This document shows, piece by piece, positions 1 through 5,469 of a stretch of DNA of 5,469 bases (positions within the stretch are counted from its first letter, which is position 1; each line of letters begins with the position of its first letter). The translations under genes and the position numbers were made by a program. The notes beneath the pieces are model-generated. The model was not told where the DNA came from and searched no databases. It saw only the letters and a list, made by a program, of their open reading frames with translations. The DNA lies in NCBI GenBank assembly GCA_035513275.1, contig DATKCJ010000296.1, forward strand, positions 1 through 5,469, written 5' to 3'. This stretch comes from DATKCJ01 sp035513275 (GTDB lineage Bacteria; Verrucomicrobiota; Verrucomicrobiia; Opitutales; Opitutaceae).

Positions 1-1556
1 CGCTCGACGTTCTCAAGGCCGGAGGCAGCGCGGTCGACGCCGCGATCGCGGCCAATGCGGCGCTCGGGTTGATGGAGCCCGTGGGCTGCGGTGTCGGTGG
101 CGACCTCTTCGCGATCGTGTGGAGCGAGAAGGAAAAGAAACTCCACGGCCTCAACGGCTCGGGCCGCTCGCCGCTCGGTCTCAGCTACGAGCAGATGCAG
201 GCGGAACTCGCGAAGCTTGGCCGCACGACGATCCCGCCGACAGGAATGCTCCCGATCAGCGTGCCCGGCGCGGTCGACGGCTGGTTCGAGCTGCACGCGA
301 AGTTTGGAAAACTGCCGATGGACCGCGTCCTTGCGCCGGCAATCCGATACGCCGAGGAGGGTTTCCCGTTGAGCGAACTGATCGCTGCCTACTGGGGTCG
401 CAACGCCGCCATGTTCAAGGATCTGCCCGGCGCCGCCTGCTCCACGTGGATGCCCGGCGGAGTCGCTCCGAAGAAGGGAGACATCTTCAAGAACCCCGAC
501 CTCGCCGCCACGTATCGCGCTCTCGCGACCGGCGGGCGCGACGCGTTCTACAAGGGCGGGATCGCCGGCCGGATAGACGCGTTCATGCGCGAGAACGGCG
601 GCTGGCTGCGCAAGGAAGACTTCGAGAAGCACACGTCGACATGGGTCGAGCCGGTCTCGGTGAACTACCGCGGCTCCGACGTCTACGAGATACCGCCGAA
701 CGGCCAGGGCATCGCCGCGCTGCAGATGCTCAACATCCTCGTGGCTTTCGATCTCCGGGCGGTGGGCATGAACTCCGCCGACGCGCTGCACGTGATGATC
801 GAGGCGAAGAAACTCGCGTTCGAGGACCGCGCGAAATTCTACGCCGATCCGGAGTTTTCGAAGATTCCGTTGAAGGGCCTTCTTTCGAAGGAATACGCCG
901 CCGGGCGCCGCGCACTCATCGACACAAAGCGCGCCGGGCGCACCTACGACACCGGCAACCCCGCGCTCCACGACGGCGACACGATCTACCTCTGCACCGC
1001 GGACGCCGAGGGCAACATGGTCTCGCTCATCCAGAGCAACTACCTCGGCATGGGCAGCGGCATCATGGTGCCGGGCACCGGCTTCGGTTTTCAGGACCGC
1101 GGCGAGCAGTTCGTCTTCGATAAGGACCACGCGAATTGCTACGCGCCGGGCAAGCGGCCGTTCCACACGATCATTCCGTCGTTCATCATGAAGGACGGCA
1201 AACCGTTCGTCGCATTCGGCGTGATGGGCGGCGCGATGCAGCCGCAGGGCCACGTGCAGATCGTCGTCAACCTGGTCGACTTCGACCTCAATCTCCAGGA
1301 GGCCGGCGACGCCGCGCGCTGGCAGCACGAGGGCAGCACCGACTACGCCACGCCGAAGATGACAACCGGCGGCTGGGTGAATCTCGAGAGCGGTATTCCC
1401 TGGGATGTGGTGCGCGAATTGAAAGCGCGCGGCCACGACATCCGCTCCGACCGCGGCGGCTACGGCGGCTATCAGGCAATCATGCGCGATCACGAACGCG
1501 GCGTTTACATCGGCGCGAGCGAGAGCCGCAAGGACGGCCACGCCGCCGGCTACTGA
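1..1556 (+). CDS. Gamma-glutamyltransferase family protein (GGT-like Ntn-hydrolase), 5' partial
   Basis: The reading frame is open from base 3 to the TGA at 1554-1556, giving 517 visible residues; the true start lies left of the window. The first residues (LKAGGSAVDAAIAAN, then a GCGVGGD stretch) match the conserved N-terminal region of the family, so perhaps 30-45 residues are missing. In this family one precursor cleaves itself just before a threonine that becomes the nucleophile of the small subunit. The best candidate is Thr327 of the visible protein (codon 981-983) in HDGDTIYLCTADAEGN. Further landmarks are a substrate-loop motif MGGAMQPQGH (about 408-417), GYGGYQAI (about 486-493) and a C-terminal ASESRKDG. 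The LCTADAEGNMVSLIQS and MQPQGH wording resembles the YwrD/cephalosporin-acylase-like branch more than classical E. coli Ggt, so a glutathione substrate is not assured. Family members are often exported; the signal-peptide region is not visible. Family call firm, substrate unknown. Confidence 0.93.
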   Translation, partial: LDVLKAGGSAVDAAIAANAALGLMEPVGCGVGGDLFAIVWSEKEKKLHGLNGSGRSPLGLSYEQMQAELAKLGRTTIPPTGMLPISVPGAVDGWFELHAKFGKLPMDRVLAPAIRYAEEGFPLSELIAAYWGRNAAMFKDLPGAACSTWMPGGVAPKKGDIFKNPDLAATYRALATGGRDAFYKGGIAGRIDAFMRENGGWLRKEDFEKHTSTWVEPVSVNYRGSDVYEIPPNGQGIAALQMLNILVAFDLRAVGMNSADALHVMIEAKKLAFEDRAKFYADPEFSKIPLKGLLSKEYAAGRRALIDTKRAGRTYDTGNPALHDGDTIYLCTADAEGNMVSLIQSNYLGMGSGIMVPGTGFGFQDRGEQFVFDKDHANCYAPGKRPFHTIIPSFIMKDGKPFVAFGVMGGAMQPQGHVQIVVNLVDFDLNLQEAGDAARWQHEGSTDYATPKMTTGGWVNLESGIPWDVVRELKARGHDIRSDRGGYGGYQAIMRDHERGVYIGASESRKDGHAAGY

Positions 1557-1583
1557 CAGGAACTCTCCCCCCGGAAGATCCCA

Positions 1584-1630
1584 GGGCAATCGAGCAAATC
1601 ACCGCCAACCCATCATGGCCAGGATTGCCC
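1584..1630 (+). terminator. Weak inverted repeat downstream of the GGT-like gene, possible terminator
   Basis: GGGCAATC (1584-1591) and GATTGCCC (1623-1630) are perfect 8-bp inverted repeats starting 28 nt after the stop codon. The 31-nt loop is long and no run of T follows, so this is a poor intrinsic terminator. It could be an RNA stem, a remnant of a palindromic repeat, or chance. Confidence 0.2.
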
Positions 1631-1666
1631 CTTTGATCTGTGGAAATCTGTTTGCGGCCGATTCCC

Positions 1667-1716
1667 GTAGGTTGCGCGCTTGTCGCGCAACGTGGCGCGG
1701 CGAGCGCGCCACCTAC
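1667..1716. repeat. Two-armed palindromic element (predicted three-way junction), copy 1
   Basis: This 50-nt stretch pairs almost completely. GTAG (1667-1670) pairs with CTAC (1713-1716). Inside are two abutting perfect hairpins: GTTGCGCG / CGCGCAAC (1671-1678 with 1684-1691, loop CTTGT) and GTGGCGCG / CGCGCCAC (1692-1699 with 1705-1712, loop GCGAG). The arms align as diverged 21-nt direct repeats; the third pair is T-A in the first and G-C in the second, a compensatory change. It lies between the GGT-like gene and nadA and codes for nothing recognisable. The layout resembles REP/BIME-type intergenic repeats, but I cannot assign a named family. It may act as an mRNA structure, an attenuating or stabilising element, or be a passive dispersed repeat. 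Confidence 0.7.
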
Positions 1717-1722
1717 AAAGAC

Positions 1723-1746
1723 AATCGCCCGCGAGCGGGCTCCTAC
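1723..1746. repeat. REP-like hairpin adjoining copy 1
   Basis: GCCCGC (1727-1732) and GCGGGC (1735-1740) form a perfect stem, realistically 5 bp with a CGAG loop, preceded by AAT and followed by TCCTAC. CCTACAAA occurs at the right end of both this unit (1742-1749) and the preceding one (1712-1719), exactly 30 nt apart, suggesting two repeat units joined in the same orientation. On the minus strand it reads GTAGGAGCCCGCTCGCGGGC, the typical form of a short bacterial REP-like palindrome. Confidence 0.5.
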
Positions 1747-1777
1747 AAAAATCCCCGACCGTCCGACCGCGTTGACG

Positions 1778-1806
1778 TTTGCACGACACCCACTGCCGGC
1801 TAACAT
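1778..1806 (+). promoter_or_regulatory. Candidate sigma70-type promoter for nadA
   Basis: TTTGCA (1778-1783) and TAACAT (1801-1806) are separated by 17 nt and each matches the -35 and -10 consensus at four of six positions. A start of transcription near 1813 would leave a leader of only about six bases before the nadA ATG, consistent with the lack of a Shine-Dalgarno sequence there. A TTGACG overlaps just upstream (1772-1777) but has no well-spaced -10. A weak match; it could be chance. Confidence 0.25.
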
Positions 1807-1818
1807 GTCCTTTCCGCA

Positions 1819-2862
1819 ATGATCGCCACCCAGACAGAACTCGAACAGGAAGCCGAACGGCTGCTCCGCTCGCTCATGCACGTCGACTGCGACCCGCGCG
1901 GCCGAAAGTGGAACTATGAGTCGTGCCTTGAGATCGCGCCGCTCACGCTCGAGATCAACCGGCTCAAGCGCGAGAAAAACGCCGTCATCCTCGCCCACTC
2001 CTACGTCGACCCCGAAATCATCCACGGAGTCGGCGACTTCAAGGGCGACTCCTATTACCTGAGTGTGCAGGCGAAGAAGTCGAAGGCAGACGTGATCGTC
2101 TTCGCAGGCGTCGTGTTCATGGCCGAGACGGCGAAGATCCTCTGCCCGTCGGCCCAGGTCCTCGTGCCCGACCGCGGCTCGGGTTGCTCGCTCGCCGACT
2201 CGATCACCGGCGAAGACGTGCGGCGACTCAAGGCGCTCCATCCTGGAGCGCCAGTGGTCTGCTACATCAACAGCACCGCCGAAGTGAAGGCGGAGTCCGA
2301 CGTTTGCGTCACGTCGGGCAACGTGGTCGACATCATCGCCAAGCTCGACGCGACGCGGATCCTCTTTGTGCCCGACCGGCTGATGGCGCAGAACGTCCGC
2401 ATCGACCTCGCGAAACGCGGGATCGCAAAGGAGATCATTTCCTCCGACGGCACCTGCATGGTGCACGATCAGTTCACCGCGGACCAGGTTGCCGAGGCGC
2501 GCGCGCAGTTTCCCGGGCTGAAGATCGTCGCGCACCCGGAGTGCCCGGAGGACGTCGCCTCGGCGGCGGACTTCGTCGGCAGCACGGGCGCGATGATGAA
2601 GTACGTCCGCACGACGGATGCGCCCTACTTCCTCATGCTCACCGAGTGCGGACTTGTCAGCCGGCTCGAGATGGAAAACGAGGAAAAGCACTTCATCGGC
2701 GGCTGCCGGCTCTGTCCCTACATGAAGCTCAATGGTCTTGAGAAGATCCGCGACGCGCTCGTCGACCCGAAGCCCGAGCAAATCATCACGCTCGACGAGG
2801 GCCTGCGCCTGCGCGCCGCCCGCTGCATTGAAAGGATGTTCGAACTTGCCCCCGCGGACTGA
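1819..2862 (+). CDS. nadA: Quinolinate synthase NadA
   Basis: NadA condenses iminoaspartate (from NadB) with dihydroxyacetone phosphate to quinolinate, using a [4Fe-4S] cluster in the cytoplasm. The 347-residue protein has the usual length and shows the family signatures: ILAHSYVDPEI near residue 57, VFMAETAKIL near 99, GCSLAD at 122, STAEVKAESD at 152, SSDGTCMVHDQF at 208, HPECPEDV at 239, VGSTGAMMKYV at 253 and CRLCPYMKLN at 296. By comparison with E. coli NadA the three cluster ligands should be Cys123, Cys213 and Cys299. The ATG at 1819 is the only reasonable start: an in-frame TAA lies at 1801-1803 with no start codon between. No Shine-Dalgarno sequence precedes it. The first 35 or so residues are less conserved. 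It is followed after 160 nt by nadC, the next enzyme in the pathway. Confidence 0.97.
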   Translation: MIATQTELEQEAERLLRSLMHVDCDPRGRKWNYESCLEIAPLTLEINRLKREKNAVILAHSYVDPEIIHGVGDFKGDSYYLSVQAKKSKADVIVFAGVVFMAETAKILCPSAQVLVPDRGSGCSLADSITGEDVRRLKALHPGAPVVCYINSTAEVKAESDVCVTSGNVVDIIAKLDATRILFVPDRLMAQNVRIDLAKRGIAKEIISSDGTCMVHDQFTADQVAEARAQFPGLKIVAHPECPEDVASAADFVGSTGAMMKYVRTTDAPYFLMLTECGLVSRLEMENEEKHFIGGCRLCPYMKLNGLEKIRDALVDPKPEQIITLDEGLRLRAARCIERMFELAPAD

Positions 2863-2881
2863 GCGTCTCGCCTTAACGTTC

Positions 2882-2968
2882 TGTCATGGCGAGGAGCGAA
2901 GCGACGCGGCCATCCATCTGGAATTTAGCTGGATCGCCACGCCCTCGTTCCTCGGGCTCGCGATGACA
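2882..2968. repeat. 87-bp imperfect palindromic interspersed repeat (TGTCAT...ATGACA type)
   Basis: The ends TGTCATGGCGAG (2882-2893) and CTCGCGATGACA (2957-2968) are inverted repeats with one mismatch in 12. Pairing continues inward: CGAGGAGCG with CGTTCCTCG (8 of 9), and the segment after GAAGC with the segment around GGATCGCCACGCC (about 13 of 17), so nearly the whole unit folds into one long imperfect hairpin. Its spurious + strand translation includes HGEERSDAAIHL and WIATPSFLGLAMT. From memory, that peptide signature marks a dispersed non-coding palindrome found in many unrelated bacterial genomes and often mis-annotated as protein. It fills most of the nadA-nadC gap. Its role there is unknown; it may form a strong mRNA hairpin between the two genes. 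Confidence 0.8.
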
Positions 2969-2980
2969 TGCAGGAGTTTT

Positions 2981-3018
2981 CATTCGCAGAAACGGGCTTC
3001 GCCTCACTTCCGATGACA
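2981..3018. repeat. Possible decayed fragment of the same palindromic repeat family
   Basis: Read on the minus strand, this stretch begins TGTCATCGGAAGTGAGGCGA, reminiscent of the TGTCATGGCGAGGAGCGA end of the 87-bp element just to the left. A small GGC-TTC-GCC hairpin lies inside, and GATGACA at 3012-3018 repeats the element's right end. The similarity is short and imperfect. The fragment abuts the nadC start and displaces any Shine-Dalgarno sequence. Confidence 0.25.
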
Positions 3019-3022
3019 AGCT

Positions 3023-3853
3023 ATGATCACTCCGCGCACTGACCACCTGATCGACCTCGCGCTCGAGGAGGACGCCGGCTTGGGCGATCTGACGAGTCGC
3101 TCCATCTTCCCCGACAGCCATCGCTCGCGCGCCGTGATCGAGGCGGGGCAGGACCTCATCGTGTGCGGCGCAGACATCGCCGCGCGCGTGTTCGCACGGA
3201 TCGATCCGCGAATCAAGGTCACCGCAATCGCGAAGGATGGCACGCGGCTTCGCCGCGGCGGCATCGCGCTGCGAGTCGAGGGTCCGACAGTCTCTATTCT
3301 CACCGCAGAACGCACCGCGCTGAATTTTCTGCAGCGACTCTCAGGCATCGCCACGCTCTCGCGACGCTTCGCCGACGCAGTGAAAGACACGGGCGTGCGT
3401 GTGGTCGATACGCGCAAGACCACGCCCGGATTCCGCGCGCTTGAGAAGGCCGCAGTCCGCGCGGGCGGCTGCTTCAACCACCGATCGTCGCTCGGCGAGC
3501 ACGTGATGCTGAAGGACAATCATATCATCGCCGCGGGCTCGATTCGCCGTGCAGTCGCACTCGCGCGCCGCGAAGCGCCACACCTCGCGATCGTCGAAGT
3601 CGAGGCGAAGACGATGAGCGAAGTGCGCGCGGCGCTGGCTGCAGATGCCGGAGCGATTCTCTTGGACAACATGACGCCAGACCAAGTGAAGCGTGCCGTC
3701 GCGACGATCGCCGGCCGCGCGCTTGTAGAGGTCTCGGGGGGCGTCCGGCTTGAGACGATCCGCGACTACGCGCTTCCCGGCGTCGATGTGATCAGCATCG
3801 GCGCCCTCACCCACTCCGCGCCCGTGGCGGATTTCAGCCTGACGGTGGTATGA
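3023..3853 (+). CDS. nadC: Nicotinate-nucleotide pyrophosphorylase (quinolinate phosphoribosyltransferase) NadC
   Basis: NadC transfers the phosphoribosyl group of PRPP to quinolinate with decarboxylation, yielding nicotinate mononucleotide. The 276-residue protein is of normal length and starts in the family fashion (LIDLALEEDAGLGDLTSR at residues 9-26), supporting the ATG at 3023. Motifs in order: ERTALNFLQRLSGIAT (96-111), DTRKTTPGFRALEKAAV (129-145), GGCFNHRSSL (148-157), LKDNHI (163-168), VEVEAKT (191-197), ILLDNM (212-217), EVSGGV (236-241) and SIGALTHSAPVADFSL near the C-terminus. Arg97, Arg131, Lys132, His153, Arg154 and Lys164 fall where the family has its basic active-site residues. 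No clear ribosome binding site precedes the start; a repeat element ends about 54 nt upstream and a possible fragment abuts it. It lies between nadA and nadB. Confidence 0.97.
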   Translation: MITPRTDHLIDLALEEDAGLGDLTSRSIFPDSHRSRAVIEAGQDLIVCGADIAARVFARIDPRIKVTAIAKDGTRLRRGGIALRVEGPTVSILTAERTALNFLQRLSGIATLSRRFADAVKDTGVRVVDTRKTTPGFRALEKAAVRAGGCFNHRSSLGEHVMLKDNHIIAAGSIRRAVALARREAPHLAIVEVEAKTMSEVRAALAADAGAILLDNMTPDQVKRAVATIAGRALVEVSGGVRLETIRDYALPGVDVISIGALTHSAPVADFSLTVV

Positions 3854-3926
3854 AAACGGGAAGGGAGGTGGAAGAAGCAGAACCCGTCCTCGGAGAGGCC
3901 GGGATACTTTCAACCAGCCTCCGAAA

Positions 3927-3987
3927 GGTAGCGTGCCTCTCGCCGAGAGGCACGACGAACGCGCCCCTCGGCGAGGGTCGCGCTACC
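3927..3987. repeat. Two-armed palindromic element (predicted three-way junction), copy 2
   Basis: GGTAGC (3927-3932) pairs with GCTACC (3982-3987). Between them lie two hairpins: GTGCCTCT / AGAGGCAC (3933-3940 with 3946-3953, loop CGCCG) and GCGCCCCT / AGGGTCGC (3961-3968 with 3974-3981, loop CGGCG, one C-T mismatch). A 7-nt linker (GACGAAC) joins the arms. Aligned as 21-mers, the arms differ by compensatory changes at pairs 2 and 6 (T-A in the first, C-G in the second). The 8-bp stem, 5-nt loop geometry is the same as in the element at 1667-1716 despite different sequence. It sits in the gap between nadC and nadB. Confidence 0.65.
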
Positions 3988-4005
3988 CGCAAGTTGTCTC
4001 CGAGA

Positions 4006-4054
4006 GGTAGCCCGCGATCTTCCGACTTCGTCCCCCCCAGCGGGACTTCGACGG
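4006..4054. repeat. Decayed palindromic stretch upstream of nadB
   Basis: GGTAGC recurs at 4006-4011, matching the left end of the element at 3927, but no matching GCTACC follows. Further right, GTCCC (4030-4034) pairs with GGGAC (4042-4046), and the outer CCG (4022-4024) with CGG (4052-4054) across an internal loop. GACTTCG is repeated directly at 4024-4030 and 4044-4050. This looks like a truncated or different member of the intergenic repeat population. From 4055 to the nadB start I see only the candidate ribosome binding site. Confidence 0.35.
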
Positions 4055-4082
4055 ACAAGCCGTGCGCGAGTTCAGGCCTTCC

Positions 4083-4087
4083 GGGAG
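4083..4087 (+). promoter_or_regulatory. Candidate ribosome binding site of nadB
   Basis: GGGAG lies 10 nt before the ATG at 4098, at the long end of normal Shine-Dalgarno spacing. It is the only plausible site ahead of any of the three nad genes and supports this start. Confidence 0.4.
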
Positions 4088-4097
4088 TTTCACTCTG

Positions 4098-5469
4098 ATG
4101 CAAATCCTCCACACCGACTGCCTCGTGATCGGCGCGGGTCTCGCGGGTTCGGCCTACGCGTTACAGGCTGCTCGCGCCGGGCTTCGGGTCGAGCTGCTCT
4201 CGCTCGGCGGACCTGACGCGGCTAACAGCACACAAGCACAGGGCGGGATCATCTACGACGACGATACACACCCCGAACTTCTCGCGAGCGACATCCTCGC
4301 CGCGAGCGACGGCACTTCGAATCCCGCGGCGATCGCTCAGCTCGTGAACGAAGGCCCGCGTGCGGTTCGCGAGCTTTTGCTCGAGGAGTTTCACGTGCCA
4401 TTCGACCGCGACGCCTCCGGCGAACTCGTGAAGACGCGCGAAGGCGGCCACAGCGAGAAACGCATCATCTTCTCAAAGGATGCAACCGGCCGCGCAATCA
4501 CAACTGCCGTCGCCAAGGGAGTCGCAACCGCGAAGGGAGTGACGCGCCGCGAGCACTGGATGGCGGTCGACCTGCTGACGCTCTCGCACCACTCCTCCGA
4601 ACCGGCCGATCGCTACGAGCCGCTCACGTGCTTCGGTGCCTATGTGCTCGACACCTCGACCGGCGAGGTGCTCGCGATCATCGCGCGCAAGACCGTGCTG
4701 GCGACGGGCGGGCTCGGTCAGATCTTCCTGCACACGACGAACCAGTCCGGCACCGTCGGCCAGGGCATGGCGATGGCGTATCGCGTTGGCGCCCGCCTGA
4801 TCGATCTCGAATACGTGCAGTTCCATCCCACGGTGTTCGCGAAGAAGAACGCACCGCGCTTCCTCGTGACCGAGGCGCTCCGGGGCGAAGGCGGCGTGAT
4901 CGTAAACGCGAAGGGTGAGCGCTTCGTCGACCGAATTCACCCGCTCGGATCGCTCGCGCCGCGCGATGTGGTCGCTCGCGCGATCCGCAACGAACTCGCC
5001 GCGACCGGCGAGCCTTGCGCGTTTCTCGATCTGTCTGCGATGAAGCCGGGATTCGCGAAGGAGCGCTTTCCAGGCGTTTACGCGCGTTGCCTTGAGCACG
5101 GAGTGGACATCGCGCGCGAGCCGATTCCGATCGTGCCGGCCGCGCACTACGCCTGCGGCGGCGTGCATACCGACCTCAACGGCCGCACGAACATCCGCGA
5201 TTTGAACGCGATTGGAGAAACCGCCGGCACGGGCCTTCACGGGGCGAACCGGCTCGCGAGCACTTCCCTGCTTGAGTGTCTCACCGGCGCGCGCGCGACC
5301 GCGGCTGCGGACGCCGTGGACCTCGCATCGGCTGCAAAGGACCGGCCGACGCCGCAGGCTTGGAAGAGTCCAACACGTGAAGCCGACCCTGTGCTTGTGC
5401 GGCAGGACATGTTGCAGATCCAGCATACGATGTGGAACTATGCGGGCGTCGTCCGCTCGGCGGAACGAC
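4098..5469 (+). CDS. nadB: L-aspartate oxidase NadB, 3' partial
   Basis: NadB is the FAD flavoprotein that oxidises L-aspartate to iminoaspartate, passing electrons to oxygen or fumarate and feeding NadA. The frame is open from 4098 to the window edge (457 codons plus one base). The dinucleotide-binding motif GAGLAG is at residues 12-17, right after the start, as expected. Then come STQAQGGI (44-51), TREGGHSEKRI (113-123), LATGGLGQIF (201-210), YVQFHPT (239-245), TEALRGEGG (258-266), LAPRDVVARAI (286-296), PAAHYACGGVHTD (347-359) and TGLHGANRLASTSLLECL (378-395). Glu115, His243, Arg289, His350 and Arg385 align with active-site residues known in E. coli NadB. The LHGANR and HPT blocks are shared with succinate dehydrogenase/fumarate reductase flavoproteins, but TREGGHS and the nad neighbours identify NadB. 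Roughly 80-90 C-terminal residues are outside the window. The TGA of an 82-codon non-conserved reading frame overlaps its ATG by one base. Confidence 0.96.
   Translation, partial: MQILHTDCLVIGAGLAGSAYALQAARAGLRVELLSLGGPDAANSTQAQGGIIYDDDTHPELLASDILAASDGTSNPAAIAQLVNEGPRAVRELLLEEFHVPFDRDASGELVKTREGGHSEKRIIFSKDATGRAITTAVAKGVATAKGVTRREHWMAVDLLTLSHHSSEPADRYEPLTCFGAYVLDTSTGEVLAIIARKTVLATGGLGQIFLHTTNQSGTVGQGMAMAYRVGARLIDLEYVQFHPTVFAKKNAPRFLVTEALRGEGGVIVNAKGERFVDRIHPLGSLAPRDVVARAIRNELAATGEPCAFLDLSAMKPGFAKERFPGVYARCLEHGVDIAREPIPIVPAAHYACGGVHTDLNGRTNIRDLNAIGETAGTGLHGANRLASTSLLECLTGARATAAADAVDLASAAKDRPTPQAWKSPTREADPVLVRQDMLQIQHTMWNYAGVVRSAER

Noticed and set aside
119..1123. 334-codon + strand frame inside the GGT-like gene
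   Set aside because: Arginine-rich out-of-frame shadow with no family motifs; the overlapping frame encodes the conserved protein.
1615..1822. Two short + strand frames (60-62 codons) before nadA
   Set aside because: They translate the hairpin elements (RATWRGERATYKDNRPRAGSYKN-like text) and have no ribosome site or conserved domain.
1480..2781. 433-codon open frame on the minus strand over nadA
   Set aside because: It is the antisense shadow of a GC-rich gene: rich in Arg, Val, Asp and His, with no recognisable domain, and lying opposite an unmistakable nadA.
2732..3016. 94-codon + strand frame crossing the end of nadA
   Set aside because: Its second half is the spurious translation of the dispersed palindrome and its first half is out of frame in nadA.
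3862..3870. AGGGAGGTG, a strong Shine-Dalgarno-like match just after nadC
   Set aside because: No ATG, GTG or TTG lies at a usable distance downstream, so it does not serve a start.
1557..4097. CRISPR array, or operator of a known NAD regulator
   Set aside because: The repeats are palindromes of different sequence without regular spacers, and I see no match that I could assign to an NrtR, NiaR or NadQ operator.
3834..4112. 92-codon minus-strand frame covering the nadC-nadB gap
   Set aside because: Its translation is made of the palindromic repeat (PLGGTKSEDRG, PLGERHATF) and it overlaps the ends of both genes.
4473..5426. 317-codon open frame on the minus strand over nadB
   Set aside because: Antisense shadow; the + strand encodes all NadB motifs across the same bases.

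Overview
The window is high-GC bacterial DNA with every recognisable gene on the + strand. It holds the 3' part of a gamma-glutamyltransferase-family gene, followed by a complete de novo NAD biosynthesis cluster in the order nadA - nadC - nadB. The nadB gene runs off the right edge. I have no marker gene for taxonomy. The aspartate route to quinolinate, the GC-rich codon use and the style of the intergenic palindromes are compatible with a free-living bacterium such as a member of the Verrucomicrobia/Opitutales, but that is a weak guess from memory.

Layout. 1-1556: gamma-glutamyltransferase-like N-terminal-nucleophile hydrolase, lacking its N-terminus because the window begins inside it. 1557-1818: gap with a weak inverted repeat after the stop, a perfect two-armed palindrome (1667-1716), a second hairpin (1723-1746) and a weak promoter candidate. 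1819-2862: nadA. 2863-3022: gap almost filled by an 87-bp imperfect palindromic element (2882-2968) and a possible decayed relative. 3023-3853: nadC. 3854-4097: gap with another two-armed palindrome (3927-3987) and a decayed palindromic stretch. 4098-5469: nadB, 457 codons visible, with roughly the last 80-90 codons outside the window.

How the genes work together. NadB oxidises L-aspartate to iminoaspartate. NadA, an iron-sulfur enzyme, condenses this with dihydroxyacetone phosphate to give quinolinate. NadC uses PRPP to convert quinolinate to nicotinate mononucleotide. The three genes are probably one functional unit. The glutamyltransferase-like gene has no obvious pathway link and is probably a separate transcription unit.

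The genes are ordinary. The unusual content is between them: all three gaps carry palindromic repeat-like DNA. Two of the elements (1667-1716 and 3927-3987) differ in sequence but share one architecture: a short GTAG/CTAC outer stem enclosing two hairpins, each with an 8-bp stem and a 5-nt loop, and with compensatory base-pair changes between the arms. I saw no defence system, mobile-element protein, CRISPR array, tRNA or rRNA.
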